Part shown: one piece after another, positions 17,414 to 24,575 of the stretch
How the letters are laid out: each line of letters opens with the position of its first letter
Numbering within the stretch: position 1 is the stretch's first letter
Assembly: GCA_041629655.1 (NCBI GenBank)
Contig: JBFKMV010000055.1
Span: forward strand, 1-25,994
Direction: 5' to 3'
Origin: JBFKMV01 sp041629655
GTDB lineage: Bacteria > Acidobacteriota > Polarisedimenticolia > Polarisedimenticolales > Polarisedimenticolaceae
Length of the DNA: 25,994 nt
Notes under the pieces: generated by a model
The model's database searches: none
The model's input: the letters and a program-made list of their open reading frames with translations, nothing else
What the model was told of the DNA's origin: nothing
Made by a program: the position numbers and the translations under genes

Positions 17414-17490
17414 TGGTCGGACCGGAGGGACTCGAACCCCCGACCTACTGGTTCGTAGCCAGTCGCTCTATCCAGCTGAGCTACGGTCCG
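17414..17490 (-). tRNA. tRNA-Arg (anticodon ACG)
   Basis: 77 nt including an encoded CCA. The acceptor arm CGGACCG pairs with CGGTCCG, discriminator A. The anticodon loop CTACGAA (17458-17452) gives ACG, the one tRNA species that TadA normally deaminates to ICG. It is the first gene after the promoter at 17547-17575 and is followed by tadA 64 nt later on the same strand. Confidence 0.97.
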
Positions 17491-17546
17491 CCGCTGCATG
17501 ACCGAGAAAAAACAAAAATCCACTCGTGTCGTCGAGACGACTCGCG

Positions 17547-17575
17547 ATACTACCATCGGCCCTGCCCGTCGTCAA
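17547..17575 (-). promoter_or_regulatory. Promoter for tRNA-Arg-tadA-tRNA-Ser-SRP RNA-dnaX unit
   Basis: On the minus strand TTGACG (17575-17570), a 17-nt spacer and TAGTAT (17552-17547). The predicted start is near 17540, about 50 nt before tRNA-Arg(ACG). It abuts a perfect dyad at 17577-17601. Confidence 0.65.
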
Positions 17576-17576
17576 C

Positions 17577-17601
17577 AAAAAGGCTGAGTTTCAGCCTTTT
17601 T
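17577..17601. repeat. Perfect 11-bp inverted repeat between divergent promoters
   Basis: AAAAAGGCTGA-GTT-TCAGCCTTTTT is fully symmetric and would make a hairpin with a U-run on either strand. It resembles a bidirectional terminator, yet no gene ends here: the tRNA/tadA unit and HTH-receiver gene 2 both start from it. It lies exactly between the two -35 boxes (17570-17575 and 17610-17615), so it could be an operator, or an insulator that stops upstream antisense transcription. Confidence 0.8.
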
Positions 17602-17609
17602 CCGCTTGT

Positions 17610-17638
17610 TTGCATCGGTCTGGACCGGAACCTATATT
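17610..17638 (+). promoter_or_regulatory. Promoter for HTH-receiver gene 2
   Basis: TTGCAT (17610-17615), a 17-nt spacer and TATATT (17633-17638, 5 of 6 consensus positions). The predicted start is near 17645, giving a 46-nt leader with an AGGGGAAG ribosome site before the ATG at 17691. Confidence 0.55.
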
Positions 17639-17690
17639 CCGCCCCGCGAAAAGCTGGAAAAGCCGGAAAGGCTCTCTCAGGGGAAGCTCG

Positions 17691-18320
17691 ATGGGCAACG
17701 ACCACGACAACGACGGCGGCCGACGCTTTTTCACCACCTCCGAGGTCGCCAAGTACTGCGCCGTCACCAACGACGGCGTGCTGAAGTGGATCAAGGCCGG
17801 CAAGCTGCGCGCCTTCTCCACCCCCGGGGGTCATTACCGGATCAGCTCCGAGGACTTTCGCGCCTTTCTCGAGAAGTACGAGATCCCGGTCGACGAGGGA
17901 TTCTTCAAGGGCACCACGCGCCAGCGCACGGTGCTGATCGTCGACGACGAGCCGGACATCCGCGAGGTCGTCCGGCGGCTGCTCAAGGAGCTCGAGCCCG
18001 ACCTCAAGATCGAGGAGGCCGTCGACGGCTACGACGCCGGGATCAAGATCGGCAATCTCTGCCCCGACCTGTTGATCGTGGACGTGATGATGCCGCGGGT
18101 CGACGGGATCTCGCTGGTCCGCTCGATCCGCGAGAACCCCGAGACGGCCGCGGTCAAGATCCTCGCCATCACGGCGTTTCCCGAGCAGGACAACGTCAAG
18201 AAGATGTACGACGCGGGCGCCGACCTGTGCCTGATCAAGCCGTTGCAGCTGGAGCATTTCCGGCTGGAGGTGATCCGGTTGCTCAACGAGGCCGGCAAGA
18301 CCGCCTCGGCGTCCTCCTGA
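17691..18320 (+). CDS. HTH-receiver regulator (N-terminal MerR/excisionase-type HTH, C-terminal REC), copy 2
   Basis: A 209-residue paralogue of the protein at 3253-3873. An acidic N-terminal tag (MGNDHDNDGG) precedes the winged helix FFTTSEVAKYCAV, LKWIKAGKLRAF and TPGGHYRI (about 13-62). The receiver domain follows (about 80-200) with Asp85/Asp86, phosphoacceptor Asp131 (LIVDVMMP), Thr161 (ITAF) and Lys183 (LIKP). All phosphotransfer residues are intact. The frame is open upstream to 17526, but the AGGGGAAG ribosome site fits ATG at 17691. It is divergent from the tRNA/tadA unit and convergent with the sugar transferase that begins the EPS locus, so it may control either; no kinase is adjacent. 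Function is inferred from domains only. Confidence 0.88.
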   Translation: MGNDHDNDGGRRFFTTSEVAKYCAVTNDGVLKWIKAGKLRAFSTPGGHYRISSEDFRAFLEKYEIPVDEGFFKGTTRQRTVLIVDDEPDIREVVRRLLKELEPDLKIEEAVDGYDAGIKIGNLCPDLLIVDVMMPRVDGISLVRSIRENPETAAVKILAITAFPEQDNVKKMYDAGADLCLIKPLQLEHFRLEVIRLLNEAGKTASASS

Positions 18321-18435
18321 CCCCGAGAACGAGCCTCCTCTCCTCTCCATCCCCGTCCTCGATCGGCCGCGCTTACGGTCGCGGGCGGGACTGCGCGGCC
18401 GCGTCCGAGCGACGGACGGCCGATGCCGCCGGGGG

Positions 18436-19815
18436 CTATCTCGCGCCGTCTCCCAGCAGCACGACCTTGACCGTCTTGAGGATGATCCACAGGTCGAGGA
18501 ACGGATTGCAGTTCTTGATGTAGTACAGGTCGTACTTGAGCTTCTCGAGGGCGTCCTCCTCGGACGCCCCGTAGCGGTACTCGACCTGCGCCCAGCCGGT
18601 GACGCCGGGGCGCACGGTCATCCGCAGCGCGTAGAACGGAATCCGCTCCTCGAGCTGCGTGACGAAGTGCCGCCGCTCGGGTCGCGGCCCGACGAAGCTC
18701 ATCTCGCCGCGGAGCACGTTGAGCAGCTGCGGCAGCTCGTCGATCCGGGTCTTGCGCAGCAGCCACCCGACCCAGGTGATCCGCGGATCGTCTTCCGTGG
18801 CCCACGTCGGGCCGCTCTCGCGCTCCGCGTCCTGGTACATCGAGCGGAACTTGAGCACGTCGAACTCGCGGCCCTCGAGTCCCATCCGGCGCTGGCGGTA
18901 CAGCACGGGGCCCGGGCTCTCCAGCCGGATCGCCAGCGCGACCAGCGCCATCACCGGCAACGACACCGCCAGCATCAGTGACGACAGCGCGATGTCTCCG
19001 GCGCGTTTGGTCACCCGGCGCAGGCGCGAGGTCTTGAAGCCCTCCGAGTAGATCAGCCACGACGGCAGCAGCATCTCGACCGAGATCTTGCCGCTGGTGC
19101 GTTCGAAGAACGAGGTGGCCTCCTCGATCACCAGTCCCCGCAGCCGCACGCGGACCAGCTCCTTGACCGGCAGCTTGCCGCGCTTTTCGTCCAGGGCCAC
19201 GATGATCCGGTCGACGCGACCCGGCGAGAACGTGGACAGCGCGTCGTACTCGGTGACGATCCGCGAGCCCATCGCCAGCACTTCCAGCATCCGCTCGTCG
19301 GTCTCCGCGGCGAATCCGACGATGGCGTACTCGTGGGCGTGGTTCTCGACGATCCAGCGGCAGACCTGGCGCGCGGTCTCGCCGGTGCCGACGATCAGGA
19401 TCCGTTCGCGGTAGAACGCCAGCACCCGCCAGCGCAGCGCCAGCCAGCGCCAGGCGGCCACGGCCAGCGGTACGGCCACGGCGCTCTCCAGCATCAACAC
19501 GCCGAGCAACTGCCGCGGCGAGCCCGACAGGGCCCAGACGGTCACGAACGAGACCGCGCCGACGAACACCGAGACGACCGTGATCAGGATCACCTCGAGA
19601 CCCCAGCGGCCGGCCAGGCCGGCGTGGCGGGTGCCGTAGGTGCAGGCGGTGAGCAGCAGGCTCAGCCCGGCGATCTGGGCCAGCGACGCGCTCCCCGTGG
19701 ACAGCGGCGAGCGGACCGTGGCCGCGGTCAGCAGGTACAGCACGCCGAAGATCAACCCGCCCTCCAGGGCGAAGTTGGCCAGGATGCGCGACGTCGAGCG
19801 GGTCAGGGGTGCCAT
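18436..19815 (-). CDS. Polyprenyl-phosphate sugar phosphotransferase, exosortase-EPS type (initiating enzyme)
   Basis: A 459-residue membrane enzyme that starts repeat-unit synthesis by moving a sugar-1-phosphate onto undecaprenyl phosphate. The N-terminal part has four to five TM helices (about 13-125). A Rossmann-like CoA_binding_3 domain follows with ILIVGTGETA (about 139-148). Near 242-260 comes the segment KISVEMLLPSWLIYSEGF, typical of the subfamily TIGR03013 (PEP-CTERM-associated, EpsB-like). The catalytic bacterial sugar-transferase domain (about 266-459) has KRAGDIALSS, a membrane re-entrant helix, GPVLYRQRRMG, FDVLKFRSM, TRIDELPQLLNVLRGEMSFVGPRP and RPGVTGWAQV. It is divergent from the export-protein gene across a 398-nt gap. 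The sugar donor cannot be told from sequence. Confidence 0.93.
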   Translation of the reverse strand: MAPLTRSTSRILANFALEGGLIFGVLYLLTAATVRSPLSTGSASLAQIAGLSLLLTACTYGTRHAGLAGRWGLEVILITVVSVFVGAVSFVTVWALSGSPRQLLGVLMLESAVAVPLAVAAWRWLALRWRVLAFYRERILIVGTGETARQVCRWIVENHAHEYAIVGFAAETDERMLEVLAMGSRIVTEYDALSTFSPGRVDRIIVALDEKRGKLPVKELVRVRLRGLVIEEATSFFERTSGKISVEMLLPSWLIYSEGFKTSRLRRVTKRAGDIALSSLMLAVSLPVMALVALAIRLESPGPVLYRQRRMGLEGREFDVLKFRSMYQDAERESGPTWATEDDPRITWVGWLLRKTRIDELPQLLNVLRGEMSFVGPRPERRHFVTQLEERIPFYALRMTVRPGVTGWAQVEYRYGASEEDALEKLKYDLYYIKNCNPFLDLWIILKTVKVVLLGDGAR

Positions 19816-19952
19816 GGTGTTGCTGCGGCCTCTCGCTCCGGGACGCTTCGGCCCCCTATTCGAAGCATCCGGTGGCGACTTTTCCCGGAACGCGGTGCGT
19901 TCCGACCAAGGGAGATCGACCCCGGGAGGACGCGAACGCCCCCCTGATCGAT

Positions 19953-19981
19953 ACCGTACGGGTTGCCCCGGGGGCTGTCAA
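19953..19981 (-). promoter_or_regulatory. Promoter candidate for the sugar transferase
   Basis: On the minus strand a perfect TTGACA (19981-19976), a 17-nt spacer and TACGGT (19958-19953). It predicts a start near 19946 and a leader of about 130 nt before the ATG at 19815. The -10 matches at only three positions. Confidence 0.45.
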
Positions 19982-20056
19982 CCGGCAGCAGCGACCGGTC
20001 CGCTCTTTCGCCTCGTGTTCGCTCTCGCGGCCTGTCAGGCCGACCGTGCAAGGCTC

Positions 20057-20073
20057 CAATTCTGACGGAATTG
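20057..20073. promoter_or_regulatory. Palindromic site CAATTC-N5-GAATTG, possible operator
   Basis: CAATTC (20057-20062), five bases, then GAATTG (20068-20073): a perfect two-fold repeat in an AT-richer patch of the divergent EPS intergenic region, about 38 nt upstream of the plus-strand -35. It fits a dimeric regulator site. A related but imperfect element lies in the leader of HTH-receiver gene 1. Confidence 0.4.
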
Positions 20074-20110
20074 TAATCCACGTTGGTTCGGGAATGTTCG
20101 ATCCTATCGC

Positions 20111-20139
20111 TTGACAGCGTTCCGATCGTCCGATACTTA
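20111..20139 (+). promoter_or_regulatory. Promoter candidate for the EPS export operon
   Basis: A perfect TTGACA (20111-20116), a 17-nt spacer and TACTTA (20134-20139). The -35 is strong but the -10 is poor, so an activator may be needed. The predicted start is near 20146, about 68 nt before the chosen ATG at 20214. Confidence 0.4.
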
Positions 20140-20213
20140 GAATGAAGCGAACTGTCCACGATCCACCGCGCCCCCAGAGGCCCTTACGGGTATTGATGAT
20201 GAGGCAAGAGAAA

Positions 20214-20795
20214 ATGATACATCGGCAAAGTTTTGTCGCCGGCTGCCTGCTCCTGGGACTGATCGGCGGGACGGCCTTCGCCGATCCGCCGCCCAACGCC
20301 GATCCCGCGTCCCGGGCCGAGTACGCCATCGGAATCGAGGACGTGCTCAACGTCACGGTGTGGAACGAGGGCGAGCTCAGCAAGACCGTCAAGGTGCGCC
20401 CCGACGGCCGGATCACGCTCCCGCTGGTCAACGACATCCTGGTCGAGGGTCTGACCACCCAGGAGCTGCGCAACCAGATCACCCGGCGGCTGGAGAAGTT
20501 CGTACGCGACCCCAACGTCAGCGTGATCCTCGACGAGTCGAACAGCTTCAAGATCTACGTGCTGGGCGAGGTCAACACGCAGGGCGTGCAGAAGTTCTAC
20601 CGCCCGCCACGGCTGCTGCAGGCGCTGGCCACGGCCGGCGGCCTGACGCAGTTCTCCAGCAAGCAGATCACGATCTTCCGCGAGGTCGACGGCGACGAGC
20701 GGCGGATCGAGATCAACTACAAGAAGCTGGTCAGCGGCGAAGGCACGGACGCCAACATCTACCTGATCCCCGGCGACACGCTGGTCGTCAAGTGA
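20214..20795 (+). CDS. Polysaccharide export protein (short OPX/Wza-like)
   Basis: 193 residues from the chosen start, with a signal peptide (MIHRQSFVAGCLLLGLIGG, AFA cleavage site). A Poly_export (PES) domain (about 37-112) has YAIGIEDVLNVTVWNE, the VRPDGRITLPLV signature and VRDPNVSVIL. One SLBB domain follows (about 113-170) with YVLGEVNTQGVQKF and LLQALATAGGLTQF. It ends with LIPGDTLVVK and lacks the third domain and the C-terminal outer-membrane helix of E. coli Wza, so it belongs to the short OPX class that needs a separate beta-barrel porin. It matches PEP-CTERM-locus export proteins. ATG 20214 is preferred because GAGG lies 9 nt upstream. Its stop overlaps the next gene as GTGA. Confidence 0.9.
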   Translation: MIHRQSFVAGCLLLGLIGGTAFADPPPNADPASRAEYAIGIEDVLNVTVWNEGELSKTVKVRPDGRITLPLVNDILVEGLTTQELRNQITRRLEKFVRDPNVSVILDESNSFKIYVLGEVNTQGVQKFYRPPRLLQALATAGGLTQFSSKQITIFREVDGDERRIEINYKKLVSGEGTDANIYLIPGDTLVVK

Positions 20796-21880
20796 GCGCA
20801 CACGGGCCCACCGTCGCTCCGCATCCCGGCCGCGCCAGTCCCGCTGCCGGCGCGCCGTCCGTGCGCGAGCTCGGTGCCGGGGACGAACGACGCTGGGACG
20901 AGTTCGTGCGCGCCCACGCCGAGGGCACGTTCTTTCACCTCGCGGGCTGGAAGACGGTGCTCGAGCGGGCGTTCCGCCACCGGGCGCCGTTCCTGCTCGC
21001 CGAGTCGGGAGGGCGCATCGAGGGCGTGCTGCCGCTCGGTCACGTCAGGAGCCGCCTGTTCGGGAACGCCCTGATCTCGACGCCGTTCTGCGTCTACGGC
21101 GGGATCCTGGCCGGCAGCGACGCGGTGCGGGAAAGCCTGGCCCGCGCGGCGCGGGACCTCGCCGAGGGTCTCTCGGTCGATTACCTCGAGCTGCGCAACC
21201 GCCGCCGCCAGCACCCCGACTGGCCGTGCAAGGACGGTCTGTACGTCACGTTCCGCAAGCCGATCGCGCCGGAACCCGACGAGAACCTGAAAGCGATCCC
21301 GCGCAAGCAGCGCGCGATGGTGCGCAAGGGCATCAAGGCCGGGCTGGCGGCCGAGACCGACGCCGCGCTCGACCGGTTCTTCACGATCTACTCGACCAGC
21401 GTGCGCAACCTGGGAACCCCGGTGTTCCCGCGCCGCTACTTCGACGTGCTGCGCGAGGTGTTCGGCGAGGCCTGCGAGGTGCTGACCGTGACGCGGGACG
21501 GCGAGGCGTTGTCCAGCGTGATGAGCTTCTACTTTCGCGACGAGGTGCTCCCGTACTACGGCGGCGGTCTGACCGCGGCGCGTCCGGTCGCGGCCAACGA
21601 CTTCATGTACTGGGAGCTGATGCGGCGCGCCTCGGAGCGCGGCCTGGCGGTGTTCGACTTCGGCCGCAGCAAGCGCGAGGTCGGCTCCTACCGGTTCAAG
21701 AAGCACTGGGGCTTCCAGCCCGAGCCGTTGCACTACGAGTACCACCTGGTGCGGGCCAAGGCGATCCCCGAGATCAACCCGCTCAATCCGCGCTACCAGC
21801 TGTTCATCCGGCTCTGGCAGCGGCTGCCGCTGAGGGTGAGCCAGTTGCTGGGGCCGCTGCTGTCGCGCAGCCTGGGATGA
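20792..21880 (+). CDS. FemAB-like acyltransferase of the exosortase-EPS locus
   Basis: 362 residues with the tandem GNAT fold of the FemAB/CelD group. The C-terminal half carries SVMSFYFRDEVLPYYGGG, ANDFMYWELMRRASERGL, FDFGRSKREVGSYRFKKHWGF and PLHYEYHL, the signature of the PEP-CTERM-associated FemAB-related family (TIGR03019). FemAB proteins move aminoacyl groups from tRNA onto cell-wall peptides; in EPS loci the acceptor and donor are not known, and a role in decorating the polymer is inference. The start is GTG at 20792, overlapping the previous stop as GTGA. The first 25 residues are Pro/Ala-rich and probably disordered, so a later GTG is possible. The stop overlaps the next gene as ATGA. 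Confidence 0.88.
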   Translation: MSAHGPTVAPHPGRASPAAGAPSVRELGAGDERRWDEFVRAHAEGTFFHLAGWKTVLERAFRHRAPFLLAESGGRIEGVLPLGHVRSRLFGNALISTPFCVYGGILAGSDAVRESLARAARDLAEGLSVDYLELRNRRRQHPDWPCKDGLYVTFRKPIAPEPDENLKAIPRKQRAMVRKGIKAGLAAETDAALDRFFTIYSTSVRNLGTPVFPRRYFDVLREVFGEACEVLTVTRDGEALSSVMSFYFRDEVLPYYGGGLTAARPVAANDFMYWELMRRASERGLAVFDFGRSKREVGSYRFKKHWGFQPEPLHYEYHLVRAKAIPEINPLNPRYQLFIRLWQRLPLRVSQLLGPLLSRSLG

Positions 21881-23163
21881 CCGTGAACGGCCTGCTGTTC
21901 CTCGCGCACCGGATTCCGTACCCTCCGGACAAGGGCGACAAGATCCGGTCGTACCACCTGCTGCGCCATTTGGCGGAACGGTATCGCGTGCACCTCGGCG
22001 CGTTCGTGGACGATCCCGAGGATTGGCAACACGCCGGGACGGTCGAGCAGCTGTGCGCGGAGACGCGGCTGGTGCCGCTGCGCCCGGCGCTGGCCAGGGT
22101 CCGCAGCCTGCGCGGCCTGTTGACCGGGCAGGCGCTGAGCTTGCCGTACTTCCACGACCGCCGGATGGCCGCCTGGGTCCGCTCGGTGCTGACCCGGGGC
22201 GACGTGCGGCGCGTGCTGGTGTTCTCGTCCGCGATGGCGCCCTACGTGCTCCACGAGCGGCGTCCCGGCCTGCGCAGGGTGCTGGACTTCGTCGACGTCG
22301 ACTCCGACAAGTGGCGACAGTACGCGGCCCGCAAGCGCTGGCCGTTGAGCGCGGTCTACCGGCGCGAGGCGCGCGCGCTGCTGCGGTTCGAACGGACGGC
22401 GGCCCGCGAGTTCGACTCCAGCGTGTTCGTCTCGGCGGCCGAGGCGAAGCTGTTCCGGCGTCTCGCGCCGGAAGCTGCGCAACGCGTGACCCACGTCGAG
22501 AACGGCGTGGACACCGCGTTCTTCGCCCCCGATCGCGAGTATCCGGATCCCTACGAGGGGCATCGTGACACGCTGGTGTTCACCGGAGCGATGGACTACT
22601 GGGCCAACGTCGACGCGGTGACCTGGTTCGCCCGCGAGCTGTTGCCCCGGATCCGCGGGTCGTGGCCCGAGGCGCAGTTCACGATCGTCGGCTCGCGACC
22701 CGCCGACGCGGTGCGCGCGCTGGACCGCCTGCCGGGGGTCACGGTGACCGGGAGGGTGCCGGACGTGCGGCCCTACCTGGCCTGGGCCCGGGCGGCGGTC
22801 GCGCCGCTGCGCATCGCCCGCGGAATCCAGAACAAGGTCCTCGAGGCGATGGCGATGGCCCGCCCGGTGATCGTGACTCCCGAGGCGCTGGACGGTCTGG
22901 AGTACGGGCCGCCCTACCCGCTGCTGGCGCGCGAGGCCGGCGACTGGGCGAAGCTCTGCGCCGCCGTGGCGGAGGGGCGTCACGCGGGTCTCGGGCCCCA
23001 CCTGCGGGGCTGGGTCGCCGGACAGTACGGCTGGACCGGGAAGATGGCCCGCTTCCGGGAGCTGCTCGAAAGCGGGACGAAAGCCGAAACCGGCGATTAC
23101 GAATCCGTCAATGATCTATCTTGTTCGGATGTTCCGCTTGACGGGTCGGGGGCGGTCCGGTAA
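21877..23163 (+). CDS. GT-B glycosyltransferase, exosortase-EPS type
   Basis: 428 residues. The N-terminus LLFLAHRIPYPPDKGDKIRSYHLL is a hallmark of the sugar transferase subfamily TIGR03087 (Stp1, PEP-CTERM/EpsH1-associated). The C-terminal GT4-like Rossmann domain has VFTGAMDYWANVDAVTWF, FTIVGSRP, VTVTGRVPDV and the nucleotide-sugar-binding EX7E-type region IQNKVLEAMAMARPVIVT. It should add a sugar to the lipid-linked repeat unit on the cytoplasmic face; donor and linkage are unknown. The ATG at 21877 overlaps the FemAB stop (ATGA). The last 25 residues differ from the usual family end and overlap a promoter candidate at 23138-23166. Confidence 0.9.
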   Translation: MTVNGLLFLAHRIPYPPDKGDKIRSYHLLRHLAERYRVHLGAFVDDPEDWQHAGTVEQLCAETRLVPLRPALARVRSLRGLLTGQALSLPYFHDRRMAAWVRSVLTRGDVRRVLVFSSAMAPYVLHERRPGLRRVLDFVDVDSDKWRQYAARKRWPLSAVYRREARALLRFERTAAREFDSSVFVSAAEAKLFRRLAPEAAQRVTHVENGVDTAFFAPDREYPDPYEGHRDTLVFTGAMDYWANVDAVTWFARELLPRIRGSWPEAQFTIVGSRPADAVRALDRLPGVTVTGRVPDVRPYLAWARAAVAPLRIARGIQNKVLEAMAMARPVIVTPEALDGLEYGPPYPLLAREAGDWAKLCAAVAEGRHAGLGPHLRGWVAGQYGWTGKMARFRELLESGTKAETGDYESVNDLSCSDVPLDGSGAVR

Positions 23164-23166
23164 CTA
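23138..23166 (+). promoter_or_regulatory. Weak promoter candidate before the beta-barrel gene
   Basis: TTGACG (23138-23143), a 17-nt spacer and TAACTA (23161-23166), partly inside the end of the glycosyltransferase gene. The 118-nt gap before the barrel gene is the largest in this operon, so an internal promoter is plausible. The -10 is poor. Confidence 0.3.
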
Positions 23167-23281
23167 TGCAAACGAGGCGAGAAACGCCGCCCGCGAGCGG
23201 CGGACGACGGGTCCACACAGCGACCGAGGTTTCCCAATCCCGCCCGGGTTTTTCGGAGCCACGGGCACCCGGGTGTTGTCG

Positions 23282-24550
23282 ATGAACCAGCGAGCGACCA
23301 GCTTTGCCGCACTCCTGGCGCCGGCGCGGCTGCCCCTGGTGGCCCTGGCCCTGCTGGCGGTCCTGCCGGCCGGAGCCCAGCAGCGGGTCACCTTCGATCC
23401 GGCGATCTGGCTCGGCTACGCCTACACCGACAACGTCCGCTTCCTCGACCAGGGAGGCATGGCGCAGGACAGCTCGTCGACCTCGACGGCGCTGGGCGTG
23501 ACGCTGCCGGTGACCCGTGAGTTCCGCAACGGGACGCTGGGGCTGCGTTACGACGGCTCGGTCGTACGCTACGACGAGTTCGACGCGCTGGACGACGACA
23601 GTCACAGCCTGGCCCTCGACCTGCAGCGGATCCTGAGCCGCAAGGCGACGCTGACCTTCAACACCGCCTACACGCGCAGCCAGGACCGCGTGGGCTTCGC
23701 GGACTTCAACCAGGGGTTCTTCCTCGGACCACGGCTGGAGCAGGACTCGATCGACGCCGAGCTCGCGTACGAACGCCAGGTCAGCGAGAGCTGGAACTGG
23801 GAGGCCGGCCTCGGAGGCGGTGACTACACCTACGAGGGCGTCGCCGCCTTCGACCCGATGGCCCCCGGCGTCGTCGTGGAGAACCGGCAGATCGGCTGGG
23901 TCCGGGGCGGTTTCGGCCACCAGGTCTCGCAGCGCACCAACCTCGGCGCCGACTACATGTTCCGCCGCGCCGACCTCGACCTGACCGGCGAGGAGGACCT
24001 GCACCGGGCCGCCTTCCTGATCGACCGCGCGCTGGGGCGGCGCGTGGGGATCAAGGTCCGGATCGGCGGGTTCGTGCGCTCGCGCGACGCGGCGCCGCTG
24101 GAAGACGAACGCGGCGTCGACTTCAGCGTCAACCTCGGGTTCAACGAGGGCCTGGTCGCGGGGCCGGTCCGGTTCGACTTCGTCGCCGGCATTCGCCCCG
24201 ACGCCGCCGGGGACCTCGGCGGTACGTCGCTGAACACGACCGCCGGCGTCTACCTGACCGCCGCGCGCACGGTGCCCTGGAACTGGAACGCCGGTTTTCG
24301 TTACGACCGGCGCGACCCGTTCGACGACCAGATGTTCCCCACGATCGAAGCGGTCTCGCTGACCGCGGGCACCGAGCGACGCCTGGCCCAGCAGCTGGCG
24401 TTGCAGATCAACGGCGCCTGGGTCGACCAATCGAGTGACGACAACCGGGCCTACGAAGGCTCCTACTACACGTCCGGGCTGCAGCTCGTCTGGTATCCGC
24501 TGGGTACCAAGCGGATCACCGGTCGGATCGCCGAAGGCGAGCAGCCGTAG
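23282..24550 (+). CDS. Outer-membrane beta-barrel, probable EPS export porin
   Basis: 422 residues with a signal peptide (hydrophobic run to about residue 31, AGAQQ cleavage region). The rest is a string of amphipathic beta strands with aromatic girdles, such as WLGYAYTDNVRFLD, GTLGLRYDGSVVRYDEF, LTFNTAYTRSQDRVGF and WNWEAGLGGGDYTYEG. It ends in strand TSGLQLVWYPLG. This fits the TIGR03016-type uncharacterised proteins of PEP-CTERM EPS loci. A barrel next to a short OPX protein is expected to form the outer-membrane pore, as shown for Wzp-type porins in Myxococcus. ATG 23282 begins the signal peptide, with a weak GGGTG ribosome site; GTG 23273 and TTG 23276 are alternatives. Confidence 0.85.
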   Translation: MNQRATSFAALLAPARLPLVALALLAVLPAGAQQRVTFDPAIWLGYAYTDNVRFLDQGGMAQDSSSTSTALGVTLPVTREFRNGTLGLRYDGSVVRYDEFDALDDDSHSLALDLQRILSRKATLTFNTAYTRSQDRVGFADFNQGFFLGPRLEQDSIDAELAYERQVSESWNWEAGLGGGDYTYEGVAAFDPMAPGVVVENRQIGWVRGGFGHQVSQRTNLGADYMFRRADLDLTGEEDLHRAAFLIDRALGRRVGIKVRIGGFVRSRDAAPLEDERGVDFSVNLGFNEGLVAGPVRFDFVAGIRPDAAGDLGGTSLNTTAGVYLTAARTVPWNWNAGFRYDRRDPFDDQMFPTIEAVSLTAGTERRLAQQLALQINGAWVDQSSDDNRAYEGSYYTSGLQLVWYPLGTKRITGRIAEGEQP

Positions 24551-24575
24551 CCCGATCACGAGGAACGCAACCGAG

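Larger units (their letters stand above)
19816..20213. other. Divergent intergenic region of the EPS locus
   Basis: A 398-nt non-coding stretch between the sugar transferase (leftward) and the export protein (rightward). It holds a minus-strand promoter candidate (19953-19981), a plus-strand candidate (20111-20139) and a perfect 6-bp palindromic pair (20057-20073). The open frame from 20142 (Met-Lys-Arg...) and the ATGs at 20196/20199 have weaker ribosome sites than the ATG at 20214. I see no sigma-54 box with correct GG-N10-GC spacing and no credible small gene. Confidence 0.6.

Noticed and set aside
17350..17556. Upstream extension of tadA through tRNA-Arg(ACG)
   Set aside because: The ATG at 17556 lies upstream of the predicted transcription start (it overlaps the -10), and the translated tRNA has no meaning. 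TadA starts at 17349.
18321..18435. Intrinsic terminator between HTH-receiver gene 2 and the sugar transferase
   Set aside because: There are inverted GC-rich segments (ATCGGCCG near 18361 and CGGCCGAT near 18416), but the loop is long and no T-run follows, so I do not call it.
19816..20213. Sigma-54 promoter upstream of the EPS genes
   Set aside because: A TGGAGCCTTGCA stretch on the minus strand looked similar, but the GG-to-GC spacing is too short for a -24/-12 element.
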